From contig MHBL01000476.1 in NCBI GenBank assembly GCA_001803235.1, forward strand, positions 25,456 through 67,020: 41,565 nt of DNA, given 5' to 3'. Positions 15,509 to 25,135 of this stretch are shown here, one piece after another (the stretch's first letter is position 1; each line of letters opens with the position of its first letter). Source of the DNA: Lentisphaerae bacterium RIFOXYA12_64_32 (lineage in GTDB: Bacteria > Verrucomicrobiota > Lentisphaeria > Oligosphaerales > YB12-FULL-65-16). Both the position numbers and the translations under genes were made by a program. The notes beneath the pieces are model-generated. The model did no database searches. It worked only from the letters and a program-made list of their open reading frames with translations, and was not told where the DNA came from.

Positions 15509-18500
15509 ATGATGGCGGGGCTCCAACCGGCACGATGGCACAAGCGACGGAACCTGCGACAATTCGCGGCGATCTTGGCGGTTGCCTGGTTCGGTGTCGT
15601 CGAACCGCAGGCGAAAGCCGCGACCACGGATGCCTGCTATGTGCTCGAACCGAGTCACTGGGACACGTTCTACGGGAAAGCCGACCGCCTGTACCTGACC
15701 GGCTACTGGAAGTTCAAACCGGTCGTCAATGCTCTCAAGCAGTTGGGGAACAAGGTAGTCCGTGGAGACTCGACGACAGATCCCGGCACGGATGCCGGCA
15801 TTGAGAACGGATACTTCCGGCCGGACTTTGACGATTCCTCCTGGGACGCGTTGCCGGTACCGTGGGTCTGGAACACGCCGCTAAAAGCCAATGCCCAGGA
15901 CAAGCCGGACTCGGTTCCGTTTGCCGGCGTCGGGTACTTCCGGACACGGTTCCAGGTGCCGGCGGACCGGAGCGGCAAGCGTGTGGTCATTCACTTCGCG
16001 TCAGTCCAGACCGATTGCCGCGTGTGGGTGAACGGAGAACTTGTCGGCACACACGCCAACTCGCAAAGCGAAGCCGGTCCTCCGTGGTCTTTCGATGAGC
16101 GGCTTTGGTTGGACGATTTCGACTTCGACATCACCAAGCTGGTGCGGTTCGGCGCGGAGAACGTCGTCGCCGTACGCGTCTACGATGATGGGCTCCCGAT
16201 CCTCTACGACCGCCACGCTGACGGCGGCGGTATCTGCGGGCCGGTGACCGTGGAGTTCCGCGAGCCGGTGTACGCGTCGGAGATCCTGGTCGACCCGAAC
16301 ATAACTACCGGCGAGATTTCCATGGACGTCCTCCTCTTCAACCACGAGACTGCCCCCCGTACCGTGAAGTTGCAGGCACGGGTTGAACCGTTCACGTCTG
16401 CGTTCTACCAGCCGTCTGCAACGGCGCCCGCGGCGGACGCCGAACTGGGCGAGGTCAGTTGTCCGCCGGGCGAGAGCCGGCACTGCGTCGCCCTGCGTGT
16501 GGCCGACCCGGTATTGTGGGACGTGAACGACCCGTTTCTTTACCATCTGCGCCTGACGTCCGACGGCAAGCTGCTTGGGCAGACGCGCTTCGGGTTCCGG
16601 AAGTTCGAGGTGCGGGGGAACAAGTTCTACCTGAACGGTCATCCCATCCACGTTCTTGGCGCCAACCCCGGCGACAACTGGAACCGGCGGCCGCAGATTT
16701 TCTGCTTCAACAAGGCCAACGCCTTGCGTCTCGGCCTGAAGCTCTACAAGGAAGCCAACCTGACATTCGTGCGTGTTCACAACGGTCCGCGGACGGAAAT
16801 TTTCTACGACATCTGCGACGAACTCGGTCTGATCGTGCAGAACGACTTCTCGCCGCACTATGACGCGCTGAAGCAGGCCGAGACCAAGCGCGCCGAGATG
16901 ATCGCGCAGGTGCAGGTGGCCTCCTACGTCAACCCCGACGGCTCGCTGACCGAGGCTTTCCGCAAGCTGCTCGGCAAGTGGTTCAACGGCCTCTACAATC
17001 ATCCGGCCAACTGCATGTTCACTGCTGGCAACGAATTGGGGTACAACCAAGTCTCGGCGCGTGCTGGCGCCCCGGAGCTCGTGGCGTACATGAACGGGTT
17101 CTACGAGTTCCTGAAGCGGCACGACGGGCAGAAGCGCCCCGTCACGCCGTCCGCCGGGCTGGCGGTCTGGGATTGGCGCACGCCGCTGGAAGCGGACTAT
17201 CTTGACCATCACACGTACATCGATGCCGACCTGGGCTGGGCCGATTGCGTCACCGGCAACATGAAGCCTGTCCGCGACTGGGAACGGATCTATGGCAAGC
17301 CGATCCGCGACCTGAACAAACCGGTGATCAACGGCGAAACGGTGGGCTACCAGACCCGCGCCTGCTTCGGCCAGAAAGCGACTCGCGAGCTGTTCGCCGA
17401 CGGCAAGCTCGACAAGGCCAAGTACGTGAGTTGGGCAAGCACGATTGCCAAGGACGCGGGCCGTTCGATCGGGTACTGGGACTATGGCGCGCAGCACTGG
17501 TACGTGTGCTGGGCCGGCGTGCGCTCGCTCGCTACGCTTGAGAGTACCCAGAGCGCTACGGCGTACCTGACCGGGAACATGGTCCACATGCTGCGGCGCG
17601 ACATGGACTTTCTGCAGGGATTCTTCCTGCACGACCTCTGCCCGCAGCACTTCGGGCTGGACTATGGGTTCTACGCCGGCGACGGGGCGGCGATGCACGG
17701 CCTGTACGCCAAGGCGAAGAGCCACGTCGAGTTCCTGAGTTTGCAGCGCAGCCTCGCTCCGCAACTCGTAACGCTGGACATGGTCGACCGACACTGGTTC
17801 GCGGGCGACACGCTTCAGACGTCCATTCACGTCATCAATGACGCGTTCCGCGACGATGGGAAGGGCTACACCACCGAACTGGCACTGGAGACAGTGGACG
17901 GCAAGGAGGTGAACACGGCGAAGTTGGCGTTCGACACCGTCCCCGAAGGCGGTCGGAGCGAGCAGGCGGTTACGCTCGCGCTCGACTCCAAGCTGCCCGC
18001 CGCCGACTACCGGCTGCGCCTGCGACTGCGGAAGGCCGAGCGCGTCGTCAATGAACAGGAGTACCCCATCTTCATCGGTTCACGCGAGCGTTCGGTCGAC
18101 AGGGTGACGCAACGGCGCGTGGCGCTCTACGACACGGCCCCGACTCTGTTCCGGGGCCTGGGTCCGGCCGCGACGGCCCCTGTGCTCCGCGATCTCGGCG
18201 TACCGTTCACGGCCGTGAGCGACCTGGCAGACCTGACGAAGTTCGATCTGCTGGTCGTCGGCACGAACTCGATCGACCAGAATCTCATGAACCAAGCGAG
18301 CAAGGTTCGCGAATGGCTCGAGCGCGGCGGTCGCGTGCTCTGCCTGGAACAGGTCTACGCCGGGCCGGTGCCGTTCCTGAGCGAGATGCGCCTCCAGTTC
18401 TGCGGTAACATGTTCGTGGCCGACGTGATCGAGCCGGACCACCCGGTGGTGCGGGGCAGCCGGCCTTGGCACTGGGAGCTCTGGAACGGCAACCGCGAGA

Positions 18501-19408
18501 AGATCGATGGTGCCTGGGATGCCGGGCCGAAGCGGGTCTACGACACCTACCTCCTGCCTATGACCGAAGGCGTGGTGGTGGCCGGTGCGCCGCGCAGCGG
18601 CGGCTGGTGCCGGAATCTGGTCTTCGGTATGGTCGCCTCCGAGGTGAAAGCCGGTGACGGCCTGGTCTTCTTTTCCCAGGCGCTGGCCGTCCAGCGCTAC
18701 GGCAAGGACCCGGTGGCCACGCGCTATCTGCGCGACCTGTTTGGGTATGTCCTGGGCGAGGAGTGGCGTGGGCAATTCGCCGTACCCGTTGCCGGCCGGC
18801 GGGTCAGCTTCCTGGACCGGGCCAAGTGCTTCACGGTGGATCTCCGAAACTCCGCAAACCGCGGCTTCGCCGACGACGTCGACGGCGATCAGCAGGGCGG
18901 CTGGACCGACCAGGGCAAGAACGACTTGCGCACGGTCCCACGCGGCGACGTGACGTTCATGGGTGTGCCCTATTCCATTCTCGACGACGCGGGCGGCAAG
19001 CCTGCCTGCCTGGTCCTGTTCGGCCAGAAGCGACCGTACTTCCCCAAGGCCATCGAAGGGATCAAGATTGGCCGCAAGGCGTCACAACTGCATTTCCTGC
19101 ACGCCGTCGCCTGGGGCGGGGGCAAGGGCACGAAAGCGGCCGAGTACCGCGTCCGGTACGAGGATGGCACGATAGAGACTCTCGCGTTGACCACCGGCGA
19201 CAACATCGGCGAGTGGTGGTCGCCAGCGGACGCGAAGCAAGCCGCGGTCGCCTGGACGGACCGCAATCCGGCCGGCGCGATGGTCGGGGTGTATGGCTTT
19301 GCCTGGACCAACTCGCACCCGGAGAAAGTCATCGTTGCGATCGACTTCGTCTCCGGTGAAACCGATGCGGTTCCGGCCTTGGTCGCCATCACCGGCGTCA
19401 CGGAGTAA
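15509..19408 (+). CDS. Large GH2 family glycoside hydrolase with appended domains
   Basis: A 1299-residue exported enzyme. Order: signal peptide (1-38), jelly-roll sugar-binding domain (about 60-250, VWVNGELVGTH), Ig-like domain (255-365), TIM barrel (366-700), Ig-like domain (755-850), GATase1/ThuA-like alpha/beta domain (865-1080, LLVVGTNSIDQN and EWLERGGRVL), and a C-terminal beta-sandwich (1107-1299). The acid/base Glu is E509 in TAGNELG and the nucleophile is E610 in PVINGETVG, both as in GH2 retaining enzymes. Beta-galactosidase, glucuronidase or mannosidase cannot be told apart by eye. AGGAGGG (15498-15504) is only 4 bases from ATG 15509 and 7 from ATG 15512, so 15512 may be the real start. 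Confidence 0.9.
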   Translation: MMAGLQPARWHKRRNLRQFAAILAVAWFGVVEPQAKAATTDACYVLEPSHWDTFYGKADRLYLTGYWKFKPVVNALKQLGNKVVRGDSTTDPGTDAGIENGYFRPDFDDSSWDALPVPWVWNTPLKANAQDKPDSVPFAGVGYFRTRFQVPADRSGKRVVIHFASVQTDCRVWVNGELVGTHANSQSEAGPPWSFDERLWLDDFDFDITKLVRFGAENVVAVRVYDDGLPILYDRHADGGGICGPVTVEFREPVYASEILVDPNITTGEISMDVLLFNHETAPRTVKLQARVEPFTSAFYQPSATAPAADAELGEVSCPPGESRHCVALRVADPVLWDVNDPFLYHLRLTSDGKLLGQTRFGFRKFEVRGNKFYLNGHPIHVLGANPGDNWNRRPQIFCFNKANALRLGLKLYKEANLTFVRVHNGPRTEIFYDICDELGLIVQNDFSPHYDALKQAETKRAEMIAQVQVASYVNPDGSLTEAFRKLLGKWFNGLYNHPANCMFTAGNELGYNQVSARAGAPELVAYMNGFYEFLKRHDGQKRPVTPSAGLAVWDWRTPLEADYLDHHTYIDADLGWADCVTGNMKPVRDWERIYGKPIRDLNKPVINGETVGYQTRACFGQKATRELFADGKLDKAKYVSWASTIAKDAGRSIGYWDYGAQHWYVCWAGVRSLATLESTQSATAYLTGNMVHMLRRDMDFLQGFFLHDLCPQHFGLDYGFYAGDGAAMHGLYAKAKSHVEFLSLQRSLAPQLVTLDMVDRHWFAGDTLQTSIHVINDAFRDDGKGYTTELALETVDGKEVNTAKLAFDTVPEGGRSEQAVTLALDSKLPAADYRLRLRLRKAERVVNEQEYPIFIGSRERSVDRVTQRRVALYDTAPTLFRGLGPAATAPVLRDLGVPFTAVSDLADLTKFDLLVVGTNSIDQNLMNQASKVREWLERGGRVLCLEQVYAGPVPFLSEMRLQFCGNMFVADVIEPDHPVVRGSRPWHWELWNGNREKIDGAWDAGPKRVYDTYLLPMTEGVVVAGAPRSGGWCRNLVFGMVASEVKAGDGLVFFSQALAVQRYGKDPVATRYLRDLFGYVLGEEWRGQFAVPVAGRRVSFLDRAKCFTVDLRNSANRGFADDVDGDQQGGWTDQGKNDLRTVPRGDVTFMGVPYSILDDAGGKPACLVLFGQKRPYFPKAIEGIKIGRKASQLHFLHAVAWGGGKGTKAAEYRVRYEDGTIETLALTTGDNIGEWWSPADAKQAAVAWTDRNPAGAMVGVYGFAWTNSHPEKVIVAIDFVSGETDAVPALVAITGVTE

Positions 19409-19439
19409 GCGCATGCGGAGTTCCATGGAACAAATTCGG

Positions 19440-19653
19440 CCTGTGCGGGTAAATCCGGCCACGACCCCGTTCGTAGTGGTGTCGCAGTCCCGGCGGTTGT
19501 CCGCCGGGCAAGACACCATCCCCGCACCGCCGCAACGCCCCAGATGGGCTCTTGGCGCTCCACTTCGTTCCGCGCACTGCGAGCCCACTACGAACAGGCG
19601 CATCCTGGTGTCCATGGCGGGTTCTCTTCTCTCTGAGGATTTGCCCGCACAGG
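19440..19653 (-). mobile_element. MITE-like element, copy B (inverted)
   Basis: A 214-bp copy of the 13004-13230 element in the opposite orientation. The ends are CCTGTGCGGGTAAAT (19440-19454) and ATTTGCCCGCACAGG (19639-19653), which pair except for one base. The inner hairpin is kept, CCCGGCGG (19489-19496) and CCGCCGGG (19501-19508), while the loop differs from copy A. Much of the interior is nearly identical, including about 45 bases around GTGCGCGGAACGAAGTGG. It ends inside the 5' part of the next gene. Confidence 0.85.
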
Positions 19654-20534
19654 TTGAACAACTTGCGTGTCGGCTGGGCCTGATCCTGGCACTGCTGGGG
19701 CTGACGATGGCACGGGCGCAGCCCGTGCCGGGCGCGGAACCAACCGCCCCCCCCTGGCAGCCGGCGCCTGCGGATGGGTACGAGTACAAGAGTGCCGGAT
19801 TCGTCTGTCGCATCCTGCCCGACGGTCGCATTCAAGACCTCAACGCGGGCGAACGGCGGATTGCCGATGAGGTCTATGTTCGCGGCGACGCCGCCGTGCC
19901 GGGCGCCGAAGCCGAGCGCCTGCTCCTCCTTCAGCGGGACTTGCGTGAGGGGGCCCCGCTGCTCTACCAGGAACAGAACGGCACGGTTCGGCTGCAGAAA
20001 CGTTGGGTGCTGGGGACCGTCAAGCACCCTCGCGTTGCGGAGTGCGCAGTGGAATACGGTCTCGCGCCCACCACCATCAGCCTTGACTACGTGGCGACGC
20101 CATTGGTGGCCCTTACCACTCACGGCAACATGTTCATCACGCACATTCGACTGGCGGAAGCGGCATTTGCCGGCCGTGGGTTTCGCGCCGAGTACCGGCG
20201 TGCCGGGCCACGCCTGTGCGTCTTCCCTTTCCTGCAGACCAAGGCAGGCGCCCTGAACCTGGGCGGCGTGAGCACGCTTCGAGTCGGCATGGACAGAGAC
20301 CTTCTGCGCCTTGACGCGGGCGAGAATTCGGCCATGCGTCTCTTGGACGATCCGGGCTGGGGCGGGAAGTTTTCCGTGCATGTCAACGCCAGCGGCCCAT
20401 GGTTCGTGCAGCCCGTCGATCAGCCCGTCGGCGAAACGTGCCGCTGGTCAATCCGCCTGTCGCTGACGGATGAGACTCCGGTTGGGCGGGAAGACGGAAA
20501 GCGGCCGGACAACCAGAACCAGGAGGTGAGGTGA
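19615..20534 (+). CDS. Secreted protein of unknown function, 5' end in a MITE
   Basis: A protein of about 306 residues if ATG 19615 is used. The first 13 codons lie inside MITE copy B. A signal-type hydrophobic stretch follows (RLGLILALLGLTMARAQP, residues 21-38). The mature part has many beta-type segments and no motif I recognise. No good ribosome site lies before 19615 and no in-frame ATG lies between the MITE and the signal sequence, so the original start may have been lost or replaced; M at 19707 would remove the signal peptide. The gene ends in AGGAGGTGAGGTGA, which supplies the ribosome site for the next, broken gene. It may be a damaged or weakly expressed gene. Confidence 0.6.
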
Positions 20535-20535
20535 C

Positions 20536-20720
20536 GTGAAGGCAAGAGACTTCTCCGACTATCTCGCGACTCTGAACGGGGGCTGGGTCGATTACACGAA
20601 ATCCACCCCGTTGCGGAAGACCACGGCATGGAGCTTCTGGCCGGACACCTGCGGAGTCAGTTCGCGCCGGTGCCAGTTTGTTTTCTCAAGCAGGGTTGCA
20701 TGTACAGACTGGTCCGGTAG
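20536..20720 (+). pseudogene. NIF3/DUF34-like remnant, internally deleted and frameshifted
   Basis: From a GTG at 20536, two bases after the previous stop and behind a strong AGGAGGTGA site, the frame reads MKARDFSDYLATLNGGWVD, like the start of NIF3-like dinuclear-metal proteins. After about 20590 this frame loses similarity. Another frame from 20610 to the TAG at 20718-20720 reads VAEDHGMELLAGHL, then PVPVCFLKQGCMYRLV, like the C-terminal end of the same family. The 200 or so central residues with the metal site are missing. The family recognition is from memory of conserved ends, so a different origin is possible. The rest of the gap to 20825 holds one hairpin and the next ribosome site. 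Confidence 0.5.
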
Positions 20721-20782
20721 GCAATTCGGAGACCGCACGCATGACTTCCAGGCAATCCACTATCCGTTTAGCGAATAGGGCG

Positions 20783-20800
20783 TGACGGCAAAGGCCGTCA
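20783..20800. repeat. Hairpin TGACGGC / GCCGTCA
   Basis: TGACGGC (20783-20789), loop AAAG, GCCGTCA (20794-20800), 25 bases before the GH51-like start. It may protect or regulate the downstream mRNA; there is no T tract. Confidence 0.55.
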
Positions 20801-20825
20801 TGGAATCAAAGAAGGAGTTGTTCGT

Positions 20826-22874
20826 ATGTTCAGACACCTCACCGCGGCGTGTTTCATGACTGTGCTCACCGCCGTGCATGCTCAGGAACCCTTGGCGCAG
20901 GCGCCAGGGGTACCCGCCGTTCCTCTCCAAGCGACGATTACGGTGGACCTGGGAAAGACGCTGGGCAAGGTCAACCGGCTTCTCTTCGGCAACAATCAAC
21001 TCGGGTACCAGATGGAGAGTTGGAACGAATCCAGGCTGAACTGGGTGAACTGCGGCTACGGCATCTGGGACCCGGAGCGCGTCCGGCCGGAACCGGCACT
21101 GCTGCAATTGGCGAAAGACGTCGGCATGTCCGTCTGCCGCTGGCCGGGCGGCTGCGGCTCGCACAACTTCAACTGGAAGAAGACCGTTGGCCCCGTGTCG
21201 GAGCGTACGAACCAGAAGTTCGGACTGCCCGAATTCATGGCGTACTGCGAGGCGCTTGGAGCCATTCCCATTATCACCGTCGCCGAATACTGGGGCGAAG
21301 CGCAGGACGGCGCGGATCTTGTAGAGTATCTCAACGCTCCCGGCGACGGCAAACACCCGTGGGCGACGCGCCGGGCGCAGGACGGGCATCCGAAACCGTA
21401 CGGGGCCGTCTGGTTCGAGTATGGCAACGAGAGCTATCATGGAAATCACGGCGGCACCCAGTTCGAGGGAGAGTTCAAGATCTTCACAGCCGAGGAATAC
21501 GCCCGACGCTACCTCGACTATCGCAACGCAATGCGGGCGGTGGACGCGAACATCAAACTCGGCGCTGTCTTCCACCCGAAAGGCTGGAATGAAACGGTCT
21601 TGAAACTCACCGGGAAGGACCTCGATTTCATCATCCGCCACCCCTACCTGCCCTCTTACGGTCGCAACGACGGCGAACCGGATGCCGCGACGCTGTTTGC
21701 CATCGGGCTGGCGGGACCGAACACTTTCCCGGCGCAATTCGCCGAATGGAAGGAACAGACCAAACGCTTGACTGGACGCGACGACATACCCTTTGCCTTT
21801 ACCGAGTTCAACGGGGCTTTCGTACAGGAAAAGCCCGTACCGTACCGGCTTTGCCTTGGCAACGCGCTTATCGTGGCGGAACACCTCCGTCAGTATCTGC
21901 ACGAACCGGCCATCGCCTTAGCCACCTACTGGCAGTTCTCCAACGAGTACTGGGGCATGGTGAAGGGCGACAACGCGCCGTACACCCTTCGGCCCGCCTA
22001 CTTTGTCTTCCAGTTGTACCACAAGTATTTCGGCGACACACTCGTCGACGCGAAAGTCGACTGTCCGGCCTACGACAATCCCGGCGGGTATGGTGTGATG
22101 CCGACTTGGGGGAAACCGACAGCGTTCCAGTTGTTCCCCGGGAATCTTCTGCCTGAACAAGAATGGTTGACGGCGGTGGTCGACGGCAAGGCATCGGATC
22201 TCAAGGGGGTCGAACACAAGGAAGAAGACGGTGTTCTCGTCGTCGACATCCCGACGGATGCGAATTTCAACTACTACCACGCGAGCAAACGCATGCCGGC
22301 GGAACCCTGTACCGGCTATCGTCTGACGGCCGAGATTCGCACCGAAGGGCTCGACAAATCCGCCGGCGCGGCGATCCAGGTGGGGGACGGGCGAGGTTAT
22401 TCGGCGACGCGCTCCTGCGCCCTGACCGACGAGTTGAAAAGCGCCGATTGGAAGGAAGTGAGTGTGGATTACATCACGCTGGCTGACACAAAGGACATCA
22501 TCATCCAAACGCGGCGGCTTTCCGGTGGCAGCAAGGGGAAACTGTATTTCCGGAATCTGCGGGTCGAGAAATTCATTCCTGACAATCCTGGCGCCGCGCC
22601 GTACCTCGGTGTGGCCGCGAGCCTGGATTCCAGCGGCAAGACCTGTCTCATGATCGTCAACAAGCACATGGCGAGCGTCTTCGCGACGAGCATCGCCGGT
22701 GTTGCCGCCAAACGCGTCGAGGCCTTCTGTCTGACGGGGCCGAGCGTTGACGCCGTGAACGAAAGCGTCACCAACAACGTTTGCGTCCGCCCGCTTCCGG
22801 CGACGGTGGAAAGTGGTAAAGTCGTGGTCAACCTGCCGCCCTTTTCGCTGACAGCGGTGGTGTTAGCACCGTGA
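20826..22874 (+). CDS. GH51-like alpha-L-arabinofuranosidase with inserted CBM-like domain
   Basis: A 682-residue exported protein. A signal peptide (1-20, MTVLTAVHA) precedes a (beta/alpha)8 barrel with clan GH-A motifs: RWPGGC near 102, E202 in EYGNES as acid/base, and E327 in FTEFNG as nucleophile. The layout, including ADLVEYLNAP, matches GH51 arabinofuranosidases best, although GH39 or GH79 relatives share these motifs. Residues about 495-590 form an inserted beta-sandwich like CBM4/9-type modules (YRLTAEIRTEG, KLYFRNLRVEKF). The last 90 residues complete the C-terminal beta domain usual in GH51. It would release arabinofuranosyl side groups from arabinoxylan or similar glycans in the periplasm or outside the cell. 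GAAGGAG precedes the start. Confidence 0.82.
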   Translation: MFRHLTAACFMTVLTAVHAQEPLAQAPGVPAVPLQATITVDLGKTLGKVNRLLFGNNQLGYQMESWNESRLNWVNCGYGIWDPERVRPEPALLQLAKDVGMSVCRWPGGCGSHNFNWKKTVGPVSERTNQKFGLPEFMAYCEALGAIPIITVAEYWGEAQDGADLVEYLNAPGDGKHPWATRRAQDGHPKPYGAVWFEYGNESYHGNHGGTQFEGEFKIFTAEEYARRYLDYRNAMRAVDANIKLGAVFHPKGWNETVLKLTGKDLDFIIRHPYLPSYGRNDGEPDAATLFAIGLAGPNTFPAQFAEWKEQTKRLTGRDDIPFAFTEFNGAFVQEKPVPYRLCLGNALIVAEHLRQYLHEPAIALATYWQFSNEYWGMVKGDNAPYTLRPAYFVFQLYHKYFGDTLVDAKVDCPAYDNPGGYGVMPTWGKPTAFQLFPGNLLPEQEWLTAVVDGKASDLKGVEHKEEDGVLVVDIPTDANFNYYHASKRMPAEPCTGYRLTAEIRTEGLDKSAGAAIQVGDGRGYSATRSCALTDELKSADWKEVSVDYITLADTKDIIIQTRRLSGGSKGKLYFRNLRVEKFIPDNPGAAPYLGVAASLDSSGKTCLMIVNKHMASVFATSIAGVAAKRVEAFCLTGPSVDAVNESVTNNVCVRPLPATVESGKVVVNLPPFSLTAVVLAP

Positions 22875-22927
22875 GGGTCCCTCGCATCGTTCGGGTCGGT
22901 TCGGAAAACATAGGGAGACCTGAGCTA

Positions 22928-23053
22928 ATGGGAACCAGAGTTTTGCGGACATGGTTGCGCGGTGTCTTCGGACGCCTCTTGTCGGCCGGCATGCTTGGCG
23001 CGGCGGTACGACCTGCCGCGGTTGTGCACCATGCGCAAGGATGCAGTACATGA
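22928..23053 (+). CDS. Possible small ORF or signal-peptide remnant
   Basis: A 41-codon frame with AGGGAG ten bases upstream; the product is basic and partly hydrophobic (RVLRTWLRGVFGRLLSAGML). Its stop overlaps the next gene's ATGATG start. It could be a leader peptide, a remnant of a former signal sequence, or chance. Confidence 0.2.
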   Translation: MGTRVLRTWLRGVFGRLLSAGMLGAAVRPAAVVHHAQGCST

Positions 23054-25104
23054 TGAACACTGTCAACCGGAACCGAATGAGGTGCAGCGTGAAACAATTT
23101 GCGCTGATCTTGTTGCCGTCTCTGGCGGTTGTGAGTGGATGCCATTCCATGGTGCAGGAGCCGCGGGCCGCTGCAGGCAGATACGTGATCACCAGTGGCC
23201 CACTGGAGATCCAGGTAGGCGACCTGGGGGTTGACGCCGTGTTGTGGCGCGACCGGTGTGTGTTTGGCGACTCGTTTGAGCACCGGAGTCCGGTGATCGA
23301 ACCGCAGCTCATTACCGACCAATGGCAGACATTGGCCCGCGTCGAGGAGTCTCGAAGCCAGATGCTCGAGCAGACGGCCGAGCGTGTCCGCTTCACGACT
23401 TGCGGCTCAATGGCAGAAGTCGCCGGGCCTGGACGCTGGCGGTTTGAGCAGGAGTGGACGGTGGAGGCCGCCGGGCGGTTGACGCTGCTGTATCGCTTGC
23501 ATGAGGACGTCGCGCCCGGCAAACCGCTCCGCCACAATCGCGTCATGTTCCTGGTGGATCGCAAGGAAGTACTTGCGGCGGCAACGGAACACCGTGCGGA
23601 TACGCCCGGCAACCCGGTCACGATGGTCGAGCGCGGCGGCAAGGAGGTGGCGACGACGTTCGGGGCCGGTGAGGCGAGCACAAGCCAGCCTGCCGCGGTC
23701 CGACTGCCATTTGCCGGACGCATGATCTCGCTGCGTCTGAGCGAGAATGCGACCTGGCTTCAGACCTGGAACGCGGGGTGGCGGCAGGCGGTCAACGTGG
23801 AGTTCCCCGCGCCGAAGCCGGCTGTCGAATGCCAGGTTGACATCTCCATTTCGGAGTTGGCTGGGGTGGGCGGCCCCTTGACCGTCCAGCGCCTGGAAAC
23901 GCGTCCTGCGCCGTGGCTCGCGGAACCGATTCCAGCCTTGCCCAAGCCAGCGGCGCCGTTGCGCTTCGTGCAATGCACACCATCGATCAATCAGTGGCAC
24001 GACGCCGACAAGCTAAACCCGGATGAGACGCGGAAGATGGCGACGGCGCTGGCCAGGCATTTCGACGTCGCTGAGCTATTCGTCGCCTATGCCGACTGGC
24101 AATACGCGAAGGGGTGGGACACGGACCCGGCAGCGCGCCAGGTGGCGGACCGGATTGCGGCCAAGGCGCAGGAGTGGATAGACATCGGTCACCAGTGCGG
24201 TCTGAACCTGGCGCTGAGCCTGGACTTCGGCGGCGGAGAACCCGGGACGGGCACATCGGAGACGCGCCGTCTGCCGCAGTTCCAGGCCGAGAGGTTCGCC
24301 CCCGACACGGGTGAGTTCGTGAAGACGAAGGACCAGTTCGACTGGGCCAACGCCAAGGCGCGCGAGTTCGCGTACCAGGCATGGTTTGCGGTTGCCGCCA
24401 AGATAAAGGGGGTGGACTTCCTCTTTTTCAACGAGCCGTTGTACCGGTTGCGCCCCTGGTACCAGGCACCATTTTTCAGCGAAGCCGCGCTGGGTGACTT
24501 CCGTGCCTACTGCCGCGATCCGCGGGCGCGGTTTCCGGCGAAACCCTATGCGTGCCCAACGCCGCGGACCGACAACAGCGCCACGCTCGCCGATTGGCGG
24601 CGGTGGGAGGATTGGGTGGCCGACGTTTACGTACGACAGATTGCGATCCAGTGCCGTGCCGTCGCCGATGCCAACCGCGACAACCCGCGCTACCAAGGCG
24701 CGATCTGGTTCCAGAATGTGAACTGGGTTGGGTCCGACTTTGGAACCGACTTGGACCGGATCTGCGCCATCTCTGGGGTGCGTTACGTCGTCTGCGAGTA
24801 TTGCACCAGCGCGGCCAGTCCACACTGGAGAAAGTTCCGGTATTTCGCGGCCAAACACGGCAGGTTCGTTGGCAGCTTTGTCAACATTGGCCACTACGAC
24901 GCGAAGTCGCCGGGTGCAGTGAAGTACGATGGCACGGTCGTTGCCTTCGAGGCTGCCTGTCGCATGGGCGTGGACGAGAACGCCGCTATGGTCGCTCTCT
25001 ACCCCGCGGACTCTTTCTATCCCTGGTCGCCAGCCTACAACCAGGAACGGGTGAATACCTGGGACAAGGTGATGACCGAGTATCTGCACAAGGCGAGCGA
25101 GTGA
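23050..25104 (+). CDS. Lipoprotein with beta domain plus TIM-barrel-like domain
   Basis: A 684-residue protein of no family I can name. The lipobox VVSGC falls at about residue 32, after a hydrophobic stretch, so it is probably a lipoprotein. Residues about 45-310 are beta-rich and recall the supersandwich domain before some glycoside hydrolase barrels. Residues about 320-684 look like a TIM barrel; FLFFNEP near 460 carries an NE pair in a strand-end position typical of clan GH-A acid/base residues, and YVVCEYCTSA near 580 could hold the second Glu. The start at 23050 has AAGGA eight bases upstream; 23053 and a GTG after GAGG near 23090 are alternatives. It heads the packed run of genes to 36171. 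Confidence 0.72.
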   Translation: MMNTVNRNRMRCSVKQFALILLPSLAVVSGCHSMVQEPRAAAGRYVITSGPLEIQVGDLGVDAVLWRDRCVFGDSFEHRSPVIEPQLITDQWQTLARVEESRSQMLEQTAERVRFTTCGSMAEVAGPGRWRFEQEWTVEAAGRLTLLYRLHEDVAPGKPLRHNRVMFLVDRKEVLAAATEHRADTPGNPVTMVERGGKEVATTFGAGEASTSQPAAVRLPFAGRMISLRLSENATWLQTWNAGWRQAVNVEFPAPKPAVECQVDISISELAGVGGPLTVQRLETRPAPWLAEPIPALPKPAAPLRFVQCTPSINQWHDADKLNPDETRKMATALARHFDVAELFVAYADWQYAKGWDTDPAARQVADRIAAKAQEWIDIGHQCGLNLALSLDFGGGEPGTGTSETRRLPQFQAERFAPDTGEFVKTKDQFDWANAKAREFAYQAWFAVAAKIKGVDFLFFNEPLYRLRPWYQAPFFSEAALGDFRAYCRDPRARFPAKPYACPTPRTDNSATLADWRRWEDWVADVYVRQIAIQCRAVADANRDNPRYQGAIWFQNVNWVGSDFGTDLDRICAISGVRYVVCEYCTSAASPHWRKFRYFAAKHGRFVGSFVNIGHYDAKSPGAVKYDGTVVAFEAACRMGVDENAAMVALYPADSFYPWSPAYNQERVNTWDKVMTEYLHKASE

Positions 25105-25135
25105 CGAGCAGGAAGTCGAAAGCGAGGATACCATC

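Noticed and set aside
16001..17830. 609-codon minus-strand frame
   Set aside because: It is antisense to the GH2 barrel, whose catalytic motifs are intact on the + strand.
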